From CAYPCH01 sp964409165 (GTDB lineage Bacteria; Bacillota; Clostridia; Acetivibrionales; Acetivibrionaceae), in contig CAYPCH010000094.1 in NCBI GenBank assembly GCA_964409165.1, positions 1-14,920 on the forward strand: 14,920 nucleotides of DNA, given 5' to 3'. Position 1 is the stretch's first letter; each line of letters begins with the position of its first letter. Of this stretch, positions 5,561 to 12,097 are shown in pieces. The notes under the pieces were generated by a model. That model was not told the DNA's origin. It made no database searches and saw only the letters and a list, made by a program, of their open reading frames with translations. The position numbers and the translations under genes were made by a program.

Positions 5561-7260
5561 TAAAGCTTTTAAATGATATGAAGTTGTTATTGAGGTTTTC
5601 TAGGAATTTGAGGAATTATAGAAAAGAAACCGCATTGGCGATTTTTGCTATATTTGGCAGCATGATTGCAGGGGCTATAAGCCCGCTTTTATTTAAATGG
5701 ATAATAGATAAAGGAATTGCGCAAAAGAATATCAATTCACTTATTTATATAGTCATCTTTCTGGTAGTTATCATGGTTGCTCAAGAGGGTTTTAGCCTTC
5801 TTCAGAAAATCATGCTATCTAAAGTCCGCGAAGGAGCATTTTCGGAGCTTAGGTTCGATATCTACCAACATCTTCAGGAAATGCCCATGAGCTTTTTTGC
5901 AAAAAATCAGAGCGGAAACCTACTTTCTAGGGTAATTAGTGATGTGGACGGGGTTCAAAACCTGTTAACGGAAAATTTACTTAACCTTTTAAAGAATTTC
6001 ATACTAACAGTTATCATTACTGTAATTCTTTTTTGTCTTAGCTGGAAATTAAGTTTGGCAGCATTACTATTGACGCCTCTTTTTTTCTGGCTTTATTCAA
6101 GGTTTGTAAAAAGCGTGTATAATGCAAGTCTTCAGGTTCAGCAAAAACAAGAAACTCTAATGGGCAGTTTACAGGAAAATCTATCTGGAGTTCGTGTTTT
6201 GCAGGCCTACGATATTGAAAAACAGGCAATGAAAAAAACCTATGAAAACATAAGGGAGTCCGAAAGATCCAAGAACCGTTTGTACATAAGAAGTGCTCTG
6301 GCATCATCCTCATCTATAGGTATTACAGTGGCAGGAATAGTTGTACTGTGGGGATATGGAGGCTATTTGGTTATGACTGATGAAATGACTCTAGGTGGGC
6401 TGATTGCTGTATCTTATTATTTTAACAACTTGATGGGACTTTTTAACGGAATATTTAATCAAATGCTGAGTTTTCAGGCTTCTTTCCCTTCGGCTGAACG
6501 TATTAATGAGATTTTAAATATAGTACCGGATATTAGAAATGATATTGATTCGATAGATATCAAAGACTTCTCGGGAGAGATCTCCTTTTTGGGTGTTTCA
6601 TTTGGATATGAGAAGGATAAGACCGTATTTGAGAATATTAACCTTAACATTACACCAAAAAGTGTAACAGGTATCATTGGCGCTAGCGGTGAAGGGAAAA
6701 CTACACTGGTAAACCTTATTGCGCGGTTCTATGATCCCACATGTGGAGAAATAAAATTTGATGGTTTAAACATTAAGAAAATAAAGCTGGAAAGTATCCG
6801 AAAGAATGTTGTTATTGTTCCTCAGGAGACTTTTCTTTTCAATACTACAATTATGGAGAACATAAGAATGGGCAGACAAGATATTGCAATTAAAGATGTT
6901 GTGGAAGCTGCAATTTCTTCAAAGGCACATTCTTTCATTGAAGAACTGCCTGAAGGGTATGGAACCATGGTTGGAGAACGAGGTGCAAAGCTCTCGGGAG
7001 GTCAGAAGAAGAGAATCGCAATAGCACGGGCATTGGTAACTCATCCAAAGGTCATCATCTTTGATGAGGTGACTGCAGACCTGGATGGAGAAAATGAAAA
7101 AGCCATCCTTTCATTAATAAGAGAGCTTTCAAAGGATAAAACTGTGTTAATGATTACTCATAAGCTCGATACCCTGGTATATGCTGATTGTATACTGAAA
7201 ATAAAGGCTGGAATTGTTGAGCGCATGGAGAATTCAACTGATGCTATTCTAAGTATATAG
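5557..7260 (+). CDS. ABC transporter, fused membrane and ATPase domains (peptide exporter)
   Basis: A 567-residue half-transporter that would act as a homodimer in the cytoplasmic membrane. Residues about 25-310 form the six-helix exporter membrane domain. The ATPase domain shows Walker A GASGEGKTT (375-383), Q-loop Q423, signature LSGGQ (479-483), Walker B VIIFDE (499-504, with E504 the catalytic base) and H-loop H535, so it should be active. It has no N-terminal C39 peptidase domain, unlike many bacteriocin exporters, so leader cleavage must come from elsewhere. Translation is coupled to the peptidase gene through ATGA at 5557-5560, and it is the last gene of the run. The inferred cargo is the modified peptide; multidrug export cannot be excluded from sequence alone. 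Confidence 0.92.
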   Translation: MIKLLNDMKLLLRFSRNLRNYRKETALAIFAIFGSMIAGAISPLLFKWIIDKGIAQKNINSLIYIVIFLVVIMVAQEGFSLLQKIMLSKVREGAFSELRFDIYQHLQEMPMSFFAKNQSGNLLSRVISDVDGVQNLLTENLLNLLKNFILTVIITVILFCLSWKLSLAALLLTPLFFWLYSRFVKSVYNASLQVQQKQETLMGSLQENLSGVRVLQAYDIEKQAMKKTYENIRESERSKNRLYIRSALASSSSIGITVAGIVVLWGYGGYLVMTDEMTLGGLIAVSYYFNNLMGLFNGIFNQMLSFQASFPSAERINEILNIVPDIRNDIDSIDIKDFSGEISFLGVSFGYEKDKTVFENINLNITPKSVTGIIGASGEGKTTLVNLIARFYDPTCGEIKFDGLNIKKIKLESIRKNVVIVPQETFLFNTTIMENIRMGRQDIAIKDVVEAAISSKAHSFIEELPEGYGTMVGERGAKLSGGQKKRIAIARALVTHPKVIIFDEVTADLDGENEKAILSLIRELSKDKTVLMITHKLDTLVYADCILKIKAGIVERMENSTDAILSI

Positions 7261-7347
7261 AGGAAAATCTGCGGATAAAAATGATTCTGTAAGAGGACTT
7301 ATACAGGGGATGATCTTTGTTTAAATTATTATAATAATTTTGTTTCC

Positions 7348-7380
7348 CAACCCCATAAAAAATATTTCTTTATGGGGTTG
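7348..7380 (+). terminator. Terminator-like hairpin after the RiPP operon, without U-tract
   Basis: A perfect 12-bp stem (7348-7359 with 7369-7380) has a 9-base loop and lies 88 bases after the exporter stop. No run of T follows on either strand, so termination would be weaker than at a standard intrinsic site. Its right arm ends in the TTG that begins the -35 of the next promoter. Confidence 0.55.
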
Positions 7381-7406
7381 TGGATGCAACCCATTTTGGT
7401 TATAAT
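7378..7406 (+). promoter_or_regulatory. Promoter of the proS leader
   Basis: TTGTGG (7378-7383), a 17-base spacer and a consensus TATAAT (7401-7406) predict a start near 7413, at the beginning of the T-box leader. The -35 overlaps the end of the preceding hairpin. Confidence 0.65.
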
Positions 7407-7412
7407 AAGGTA

Positions 7413-7632
7413 AATGGTCAATGAAGGGGCTACAAAAGTTCAGGTTTTAAGAGAATGGAGCTGTTTTGCTGAGAGGTTCCATAGCTAAGGCTTTTTTCCC
7501 ACCCCGGAGATGCAACTGAAGAGGTTGCCGGATTATGCACCGTTACAGGCATTATGAGTCGGGTTTTTACCAATTTGGGTGGTACCGCGGAAATATACAA
7601 CTCCGTCCCTTTTTAAGAGGATGGGGTTTTTA
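7413..7632 (+). promoter_or_regulatory. T-box leader controlling proS
   Basis: The conserved T-box sequence GGGTGGTACCGCGG is at 7577-7590 and contains the TGG that pairs with the tRNA acceptor end. A terminator follows: stem 7601-7608 with 7619-7626 (CTCCGTCC/GGATGGGG, including G-T pairs), then a T-rich tract. In Stem I, GGGG (7426-7429) can pair with CCCC (7502-7505), AAAAG (7434-7438) with CTTTT (7491-7495), and ATGGA with TCCAT distally. This leaves a loop containing CCCA at 7498-7501, so CCC or CCA would be the specifier, both proline codons. Uncharged tRNA-Pro would favour the antiterminator and switch on proS. The full Stem I fold was drawn by eye. Confidence 0.9.
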
Positions 7633-7704
7633 ATTTTTTATTAGTCCTCTTCGACTAAAATGAAAGAGGCAAAGTATTTATTACCAATTAAGGAGGTTTT
7701 GCAA

Positions 7705-9426
7705 ATGAAAGTTTCTAATATGTTCATACCGACATTAAGGGAAGTTCCTGCAGAGGCTGAGATTGCCAGCCATAAACTGATGCTTAGAGCCGGGCTTATG
7801 AGAAAGCTGGCGTCAGGTATTTACTCATTTTTGCCGTTGGGGTACAGAACATTCAGAAAAGTAGAGCAGATAGTAAGAGAGGAAATGGATCGGGCTGGAG
7901 CGCAGGAACTTGTTATGTCTGCACTTTTGCCGGCTGAAGCATATCAGGCGTCAGGAAGATGGGAAGTGTTCGGAGCAGAAATGTTTAGGCTAAAAGACAG
8001 GCATGGAAGGGATTTTTGTCTTGGACCCACCCACGAGGAAATATTTACCGAGACAGTTAAAAACGAAACCAGATCATACAGGTCTCTTCCTCTTACACTA
8101 TATCAGATACAGACAAAGTACAGGGATGAGAGAAGACCGAGGTTTGGAGTAATGAGGTCAAGAGAGTTTGTAATGAAGGATGCGTACAGTTTTGACAGGG
8201 ATGAAGCTGGGCTGGATATCTCATACAAGAAAATGTATGAAGCGTACTGCAGGATATTTAATCGCTGTGGTCTGGACTATATAGTGGTTGATGCGGACAC
8301 AGGAGCAATGGGTGGTTCGGGTTCACAGGAATTTATGGTTAAGTCCTCCATAGGTGAGTCAGGAATTGCTTACTGCGAAGCATGCGGATATGCGGCAAAT
8401 GATGAGAAGGCGGAGTGTATACCTGAAGCTTGTTGCGAAGAAAACGGCTGTAGTTGTGAAGAGGGAGTTCTCGAAAAAGTATCGACACCTAATGCAAGAA
8501 CAATTGAGGAGCTTATGAAATTTTTCAGTTGCTCTGCAAAGAAGTTTGCCAAAACACTTGTGTATAAGGCAGATGATAAAATTGTTGCTGCCATGGTTAG
8601 AGGCGATAGAGAGCTTAATGAGACGAAACTTCAGAATGTATTGGGCTGTATTGAGCTTGAGATGGCTGATGCCCAGACGGTACAGGCTTTGACTGGTGCT
8701 GAGGTGGGATTTGCAGGTCCGATAGGGCTTAAAGCTGAAATCATAGTAGACAAAGAAGTAGCCGAAATGAAGAACTTTGTAGTGGGTGCCAATGAAACCG
8801 GTTACCATTATAAAAATGTAAACTTTGAAAGAGACTTTAAGGCATATGCGGTAAAGGATATAAGGACAATTGTTGAAGGGGATAAATGTCCTAAATGCGG
8901 TGCGCCCGTGAAAGTTGAAATGGGTATAGAAGTCGGTCACATATTTAAATTGGGAACAAAATATACCGATGCGCTAAATTGTGTGTATCTTGATGAAAGC
9001 GGAAAGGAAAATTCAATGGTTATGGGTTGCTACGGCATTGGGGTAAACAGAACAATGGCGGCAGTAATTGAGCAGAACAATGACGAGAATGGCATAATCT
9101 GGCCTATATCGGTAGCACCTTACCACGTTATAGTGATACCTGTAAATACTGGAGATGCAGTACAGATGGAACTTGCGGAAAAGATATATTCAAGCCTTGC
9201 AGCTTTAGGTGTGGAGGTTATAATGGATGACAGGGACGAGAGACCCGGTGTCAAGTTTAAGGATGCCGACCTGATTGGAATTCCCATCAGGATAACCGTT
9301 GGTAAGAAAGCTGGAGAAGGTCTTGTTGAATATAAGATGAGAAAGGACTCCGAGTATACAGTTATGACAGCGGACGAAGCGGTAGAAAATGCATCAAAGG
9401 CTGTATCGGAAGCACTTAAGAAATAA
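7705..9426 (+). CDS. proS: Prolyl-tRNA synthetase (bacterial type, with insertion domain)
   Basis: Charges tRNA-Pro with proline in the cytoplasm. It is 573 residues from ATG 7705, the usual length for the bacterial type with an editing insertion. Class II motif 1 lies around residues 40-75, motif 2 around 138-165 (KYRDERRPRFGVMRSREF), and motif 3 around 442-450 (GCYGIGVNRT). The C-terminal anticodon-binding domain follows SVAPYHVIVIPV. The insertion between motifs 2 and 3 holds a CxxC (YCEACGY), an extra Cys-rich stretch (EACCEENGCSCEEG) and a later KCPKCG, possibly a metal site. ATG 7705 is preceded by AAGGAGG (7690-7696, 8 bases away). An in-frame ATG at 7660 has no comparable site and lies just after the leader terminator, so it was not used. 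Confidence 0.97.
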   Translation: MKVSNMFIPTLREVPAEAEIASHKLMLRAGLMRKLASGIYSFLPLGYRTFRKVEQIVREEMDRAGAQELVMSALLPAEAYQASGRWEVFGAEMFRLKDRHGRDFCLGPTHEEIFTETVKNETRSYRSLPLTLYQIQTKYRDERRPRFGVMRSREFVMKDAYSFDRDEAGLDISYKKMYEAYCRIFNRCGLDYIVVDADTGAMGGSGSQEFMVKSSIGESGIAYCEACGYAANDEKAECIPEACCEENGCSCEEGVLEKVSTPNARTIEELMKFFSCSAKKFAKTLVYKADDKIVAAMVRGDRELNETKLQNVLGCIELEMADAQTVQALTGAEVGFAGPIGLKAEIIVDKEVAEMKNFVVGANETGYHYKNVNFERDFKAYAVKDIRTIVEGDKCPKCGAPVKVEMGIEVGHIFKLGTKYTDALNCVYLDESGKENSMVMGCYGIGVNRTMAAVIEQNNDENGIIWPISVAPYHVIVIPVNTGDAVQMELAEKIYSSLAALGVEVIMDDRDERPGVKFKDADLIGIPIRITVGKKAGEGLVEYKMRKDSEYTVMTADEAVENASKAVSEALKK

Positions 9427-9450
9427 GGTAATATTTGCAATTATATATTG

Positions 9451-9486
9451 AAAAGCCCAAAAGAAATGTCCTTTTTTAGGCTTTTT
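9451..9486 (+). terminator. Intrinsic terminator of proS
   Basis: AAAAGCC (9451-9457) pairs with GGCTTTT (9479-9485), with a second AAAAG/CTTTT pairing inside the loop, ending in a T-tract. It begins 24 bases after the proS stop. Confidence 0.7.
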
Positions 9487-9514
9487 AGGTCTCGTGGAGT
9501 GAAATGAAAGGGTC

Positions 9515-9550
9515 AAACTGAGTATTCTTGATGGGTACTCAGTTTTTTTG
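9515..9550 (+). terminator. Second intrinsic terminator after proS
   Basis: AAACTGAGTA (9515-9524) and TACTCAGTTT (9536-9545) form a perfect 10-bp stem with an 11-base loop, followed by more T. It is the stronger of the two tandem terminators between proS and the CAP gene. Confidence 0.85.
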
Positions 9551-9697
9551 TACAGTAAAAAGTTTTTAAATTTATAAGATGCTTATGTAAATAATTCATA
9601 TAAATTTGTCAATACTATAATTAATACTGCATTAACCAAAATAAATAAAATTTATTTTTTATGTCAAAATTAATTTGATAAGGTGGAGGGATTTTTC

Positions 9698-10516
9698 ATG
9701 AACAAGAAAATTATCTTGTTAATTGCTCTGTCGCTTGTTCTGGCAGGAGCATTGGGCATACCGGGGTTAAACAACAGGGATGTCTCTGCGGCGCCGCTAT
9801 TCCAGAAAGTAGATAGTATAAGCGGAGTGGTAACAGCGACACGACTGAATGTAAGGCAGGGACCATCAACAAACTTTCCGGTGGTATGTATACTTAGAGA
9901 AGGACAATGGGTTAATATTCTAGCAAAGATTGGTGATTGGTATGTGGTTTATGAGACTGATACAGGATGTGTAGGAGTAGCTTCAACGAAATATATAAAG
10001 ACTTCAAAGCAAATTCAGGAACCACAGGGGCAGGCTCCTCAAAAATCTCCGAGTGTAGGTACTGCCGCGCCAAAACCTGTAGCAACACCTGTACCGGATA
10101 AAACGGGTGCAACAGCAAAACCGCCTTCTGGTATAACTGCGGACGATCAAGCCCTGCTTGAGCTTATTAATAAGGCAAGGGCTGATGCTGGGCTAAAACC
10201 GCTTCAGTTTGATATGGAATTAATGGAGGTGGCAAGGCTTAAGGCAAAGGATATGGTGGATAATAATTATTTCGCACACCAGTCGCCGACATACGGTTCT
10301 CCTTTTGATATGATGAGGCAGTTTAATATTAGTTTCAAAACCGCAGGAGAAAATATTGCCGGTAACAGAACGGTGGAGGGAGCTTTCAAAGCATGGATGA
10401 ATTCTGAAGGGCACAGAAAGAACATATTGAATGGTAACTTTAACTATACAGGAATAGGTATTGTAGATAGTCCGAAGTATGGAAAGATGTTTGCACATAT
10501 GTTCATTGGCAGATAA
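9698..10516 (+). CDS. Secreted SH3b-CAP domain protein (YkwD type)
   Basis: About 272 residues. It has a Sec signal peptide (MNKK, then a hydrophobic core, with likely cleavage at VSA-AP near residue 32). An SH3b domain follows at about 40-105 (TRLNVRQGPSTNFPVV is the typical start), then a Pro/Ala/Thr-rich linker and a C-terminal CAP/SCP domain from about 145. The CAP domain shows LLELINKARADAGL, YFAHQSP, AGENIAG, AFKAWMNSEGHRKNIL and GIGIV, the hallmarks of bacterial YkwD-like proteins. SH3b domains in such proteins usually bind the cell wall. The biochemical role of bacterial CAP domains is poorly defined. ATG 9698 follows GGTGGAGGG (9682-9690); the in-frame GTG at 9683 falls inside that site and is rejected. 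Upstream, 9551-9680 is very AT-rich, with a TATAAT (9616-9621) but no convincing -35. Confidence 0.93.
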   Translation: MNKKIILLIALSLVLAGALGIPGLNNRDVSAAPLFQKVDSISGVVTATRLNVRQGPSTNFPVVCILREGQWVNILAKIGDWYVVYETDTGCVGVASTKYIKTSKQIQEPQGQAPQKSPSVGTAAPKPVATPVPDKTGATAKPPSGITADDQALLELINKARADAGLKPLQFDMELMEVARLKAKDMVDNNYFAHQSPTYGSPFDMMRQFNISFKTAGENIAGNRTVEGAFKAWMNSEGHRKNILNGNFNYTGIGIVDSPKYGKMFAHMFIGR

Positions 10517-10609
10517 TAATTGAATGGATTGAAGAAAAACGGTGTATGTCCTATGGTTGAAGGCTATTTTTATCGGCAGTATATTAAAACTAAAATGTTT
10601 TTTAACCAA

Positions 10610-10638
10610 TTGTAACATTTCCTAATATATAGTATAAT
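10610..10638 (+). promoter_or_regulatory. Orphan sigma-A-type promoter
   Basis: TTGTAA (10610-10615), a 17-base spacer and TATAAT (10633-10638). No gene follows on the + strand before the terminator at 10717, so the predicted transcript is short and noncoding or nearly so. Confidence 0.6.
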
Positions 10639-10644
10639 TATATG

Positions 10645-10757
10645 CACTTGGAGACAAAAAGTGTATTTATGATTGAATTATTAATTTCAAACTTCCCATA
10701 GAGCTAAGAAAGTAATAAAAAGAGGCTGCCCTCAGAATGTAGGCAGGCTCTTTTTAT
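10645..10757 (+). ncRNA. Candidate small RNA between an orphan promoter and a terminator
   Basis: Starting about 7 bases after the -10 and ending in the T-tract of the terminator, the transcript would be about 110 bases. A 5' hairpin can form from ATGCACTT and AAGTGTAT, with one G-T pair and a loop containing GGAGA. The only ORF is 10 codons (ATG at 10669) without a well-placed ribosome-binding site. It does not look like a known RNA family to me. It could also be the leader of a gene lost from the array and gap region to the right. Confidence 0.4.
10717..10757 (+). terminator. Strong intrinsic terminator
   Basis: AAAAAGAGGCTGCC (10717-10730) pairs with GGCAGGCTCTTTTT (10742-10755) with one mismatch and an 11-base loop. 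It ends either the candidate small RNA or read-through from the CAP gene. Its T-tract merges with the first base positions of the tandem repeat. Confidence 0.85.
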
Positions 10758-11060
10758 CTATTCCTTAGAATAGCAAAAAGTAACATGCACTATAATTTTC
10801 GCTTAACGCTTATTTGAAGCCAAATAGCGACGCTAAAAAGTGCATGTAATTTTTTATCTATTCCTTAGAATAGCAAAAAGTAACATGCACTATAATTTTC
10901 GCTTANNNNNNNNNNNNNNNNNNNNNNNNNNNNNNNNNNNNNNNNNNNNNNNNNNNNNNNNNNNNNNNNNNNNNNNNNNNNNNNNNNNNNNNNNNNNNNN
11001 NNNNNTTGAAGCCAAATAGCGACGCTAAAAAGTGCATGTAATTTTTTATCTATTCCTTAG
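10751..11060. repeat. 100-bp tandem palindromic repeat array, containing an assembly gap
   Basis: One complete unit (10751-10850) is followed at exactly 100 bp by a second (10851-10905, cut by N). After the gap, 11006-11060 matches the right part of a unit plus the first 18 bases of another. Each unit has a small hairpin (CTATTC/GAATAG, 10758-10763 with 10768-10773). It also has a long imperfect one: ACATGCACT (10783-10791) with AGTGCATGT (10839-10847), and inside it CGCTTATTTG with CAAATAGCG around AAGC. TTTTTT follows the long hairpin on the + strand and ACTTTTTG follows it on the minus strand, so each unit could act as a bidirectional terminator. The true copy number is unknown. Confidence 0.9.
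10906..11005. other. Assembly gap of 100 N inside the repeat array
   Basis: Exactly 100 N. The repeat phase does not continue across it: the segment starting TTGAAGCC is at 10814 in unit one and 11006 after the gap, 192 bp apart instead of a multiple of 100. The N-run is therefore probably a placeholder length, not a measured distance. Confidence 0.9.
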
Positions 11061-12002
11061 TTCATATTCGGGGGCAACTTCTAATTTTTTACCTTTTAAA
11101 TAGCCTAAAATCCCTGCATCCCTTTTAAAATCAAAGACAATCCTGCACGCCCAAAGTGCCTGATACCTGGCTTTTACCAAGCGGTTAAAGCTGTTTGTAC
11201 CATATTTGCCGTCACCGACAAGAGGGTGACCTGTAAAGGCAAGGTGTGCCCTTATCTGGTGGGTGCGTCCCGTGACGAGTTCCACTTCAAGCCTGCTTAT
11301 GGTTTCGTTAATATCAGGGAAGTTTTCATAGGAAAGAAGCCTGTATTTTGTGAGGATTTCAAATGAATTTCGTGTCTTTTCAGTTTTTATATAAACCCTG
11401 CTGTTTTTATCATCCTTTTCAAGAAAGGCTTTTAATACAGCTTCCTTTTTTTCTACCTTTCCAATAACAAGGCATTGATAATACTTTTTTATTTCTCCTG
11501 TTTTCATTTTTTCCAGTATTACTTTAAGGGTCTGATCATTTTTTGCTATCATTACCAATCCTCCGGTATTGCGGTCGAGTCTATGGCATAATGAGGGGGT
11601 AAAGGAATGATTTTCGTTGTAATTTTCCTTTTGCGTTAAGTAATCCAGTACAAGGTGAATCAAAGTATTCTCAGACTGGTTTCTGTCTGGATGGACGGGA
11701 ATACCTTGATTTTTATTGACAACCAACAGATTTTTATCTTCATATACTACTGAAAAAGCTCTAGAGAAATTTGAAGAATCCTGTTTTGAAACTCCGTCGA
11801 GTATATCATCAACTATATATATATCAACACTGTCATTGGGCTTTACTTGGTAGTCTTCCTTTACCCATACTCCGTTAACCTTTATATCCTTTTTTCTGAA
11901 AGCCTTATACAGTGCATTTTGTGGCATACCAATAAAAGCATCTTTTAAAACCCTGTCAATACGTTTATTTGCTTTATCTTTAGTTATTATGATTCTACGC
12001 AT
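11046..12002 (-). CDS. RluA-family pseudouridine synthase with S4 domain
   Basis: A 318-residue enzyme that isomerises uridine to pseudouridine in RNA, probably in 23S rRNA if it follows RluC/RluD. Residues about 12-65 form an S4 RNA-binding domain. The catalytic region contains LLVVNKNQGIPVHPD and CHRLDRNTGG, with the catalytic Asp at D143 (HRLD motif), and later LVTGRTHQIRAHL and HPLVGDGKYG. These are the standard RluA-family motifs, all intact. The start is preceded by AAGGAG on the minus strand, about 5 bases away. The last four codons and the stop (11046-11060) lie inside the tandem repeat, so the present C-terminus (LRNR) is repeat-encoded. The exact target uridine cannot be read from sequence. 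Confidence 0.93.
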   Translation of the reverse strand: MRRIIITKDKANKRIDRVLKDAFIGMPQNALYKAFRKKDIKVNGVWVKEDYQVKPNDSVDIYIVDDILDGVSKQDSSNFSRAFSVVYEDKNLLVVNKNQGIPVHPDRNQSENTLIHLVLDYLTQKENYNENHSFTPSLCHRLDRNTGGLVMIAKNDQTLKVILEKMKTGEIKKYYQCLVIGKVEKKEAVLKAFLEKDDKNSRVYIKTEKTRNSFEILTKYRLLSYENFPDINETISRLEVELVTGRTHQIRAHLAFTGHPLVGDGKYGTNSFNRLVKARYQALWACRIVFDFKRDAGILGYLKGKKLEVAPEYELRNR

Positions 12003-12021
12003 GAATTCTCCTTAATCTCTA

Positions 12022-12062
12022 TTTAAAAAGTCTCTGCTTTATAGAAAGAGAGACTTTTTAAA
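12022..12062 (-). terminator. Perfect 14-bp hairpin between the two minus-strand genes
   Basis: TTTAAAAAGTCTCT (12022-12035) and AGAGACTTTTTAAA (12049-12062) pair perfectly with a 13-base loop, and each strand ends in a T-rich arm. It lies 36 bases after the stop of the nucleotidyltransferase fusion and only 20 bases before the pseudouridine synthase start. It probably terminates the upstream gene. Any promoter of the downstream gene would have to lie before or inside it. Confidence 0.75.
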
Positions 12063-12097
12063 TATATTTTATATTTAATTAATTAAAATTCATAGCT

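Noticed and set aside
7323..7340. AT-rich palindrome after the exporter gene
   Set aside because: It consists only of A and T in an AT-rich region, so chance symmetry is likely and no role is evident.
7660..7704. Upstream in-frame start for prolyl-tRNA synthetase
   Set aside because: No good ribosome-binding site; ATG 7705 has AAGGAGG at 7690-7696 and gives the normal N-terminus.
8359..8940. Minus-strand ORF of 193 codons inside proS
   Set aside because: Antisense shadow of a well-conserved gene, with no recognisable domain or ribosome-binding site.
9683..9697. GTG 9683 as the CAP protein start
   Set aside because: The GTG lies within the Shine-Dalgarno sequence of ATG 9698, which starts a standard signal peptide.
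10751..11060. CRISPR array
   Set aside because: The 100-bp units abut without unique spacers and no cas gene is present.
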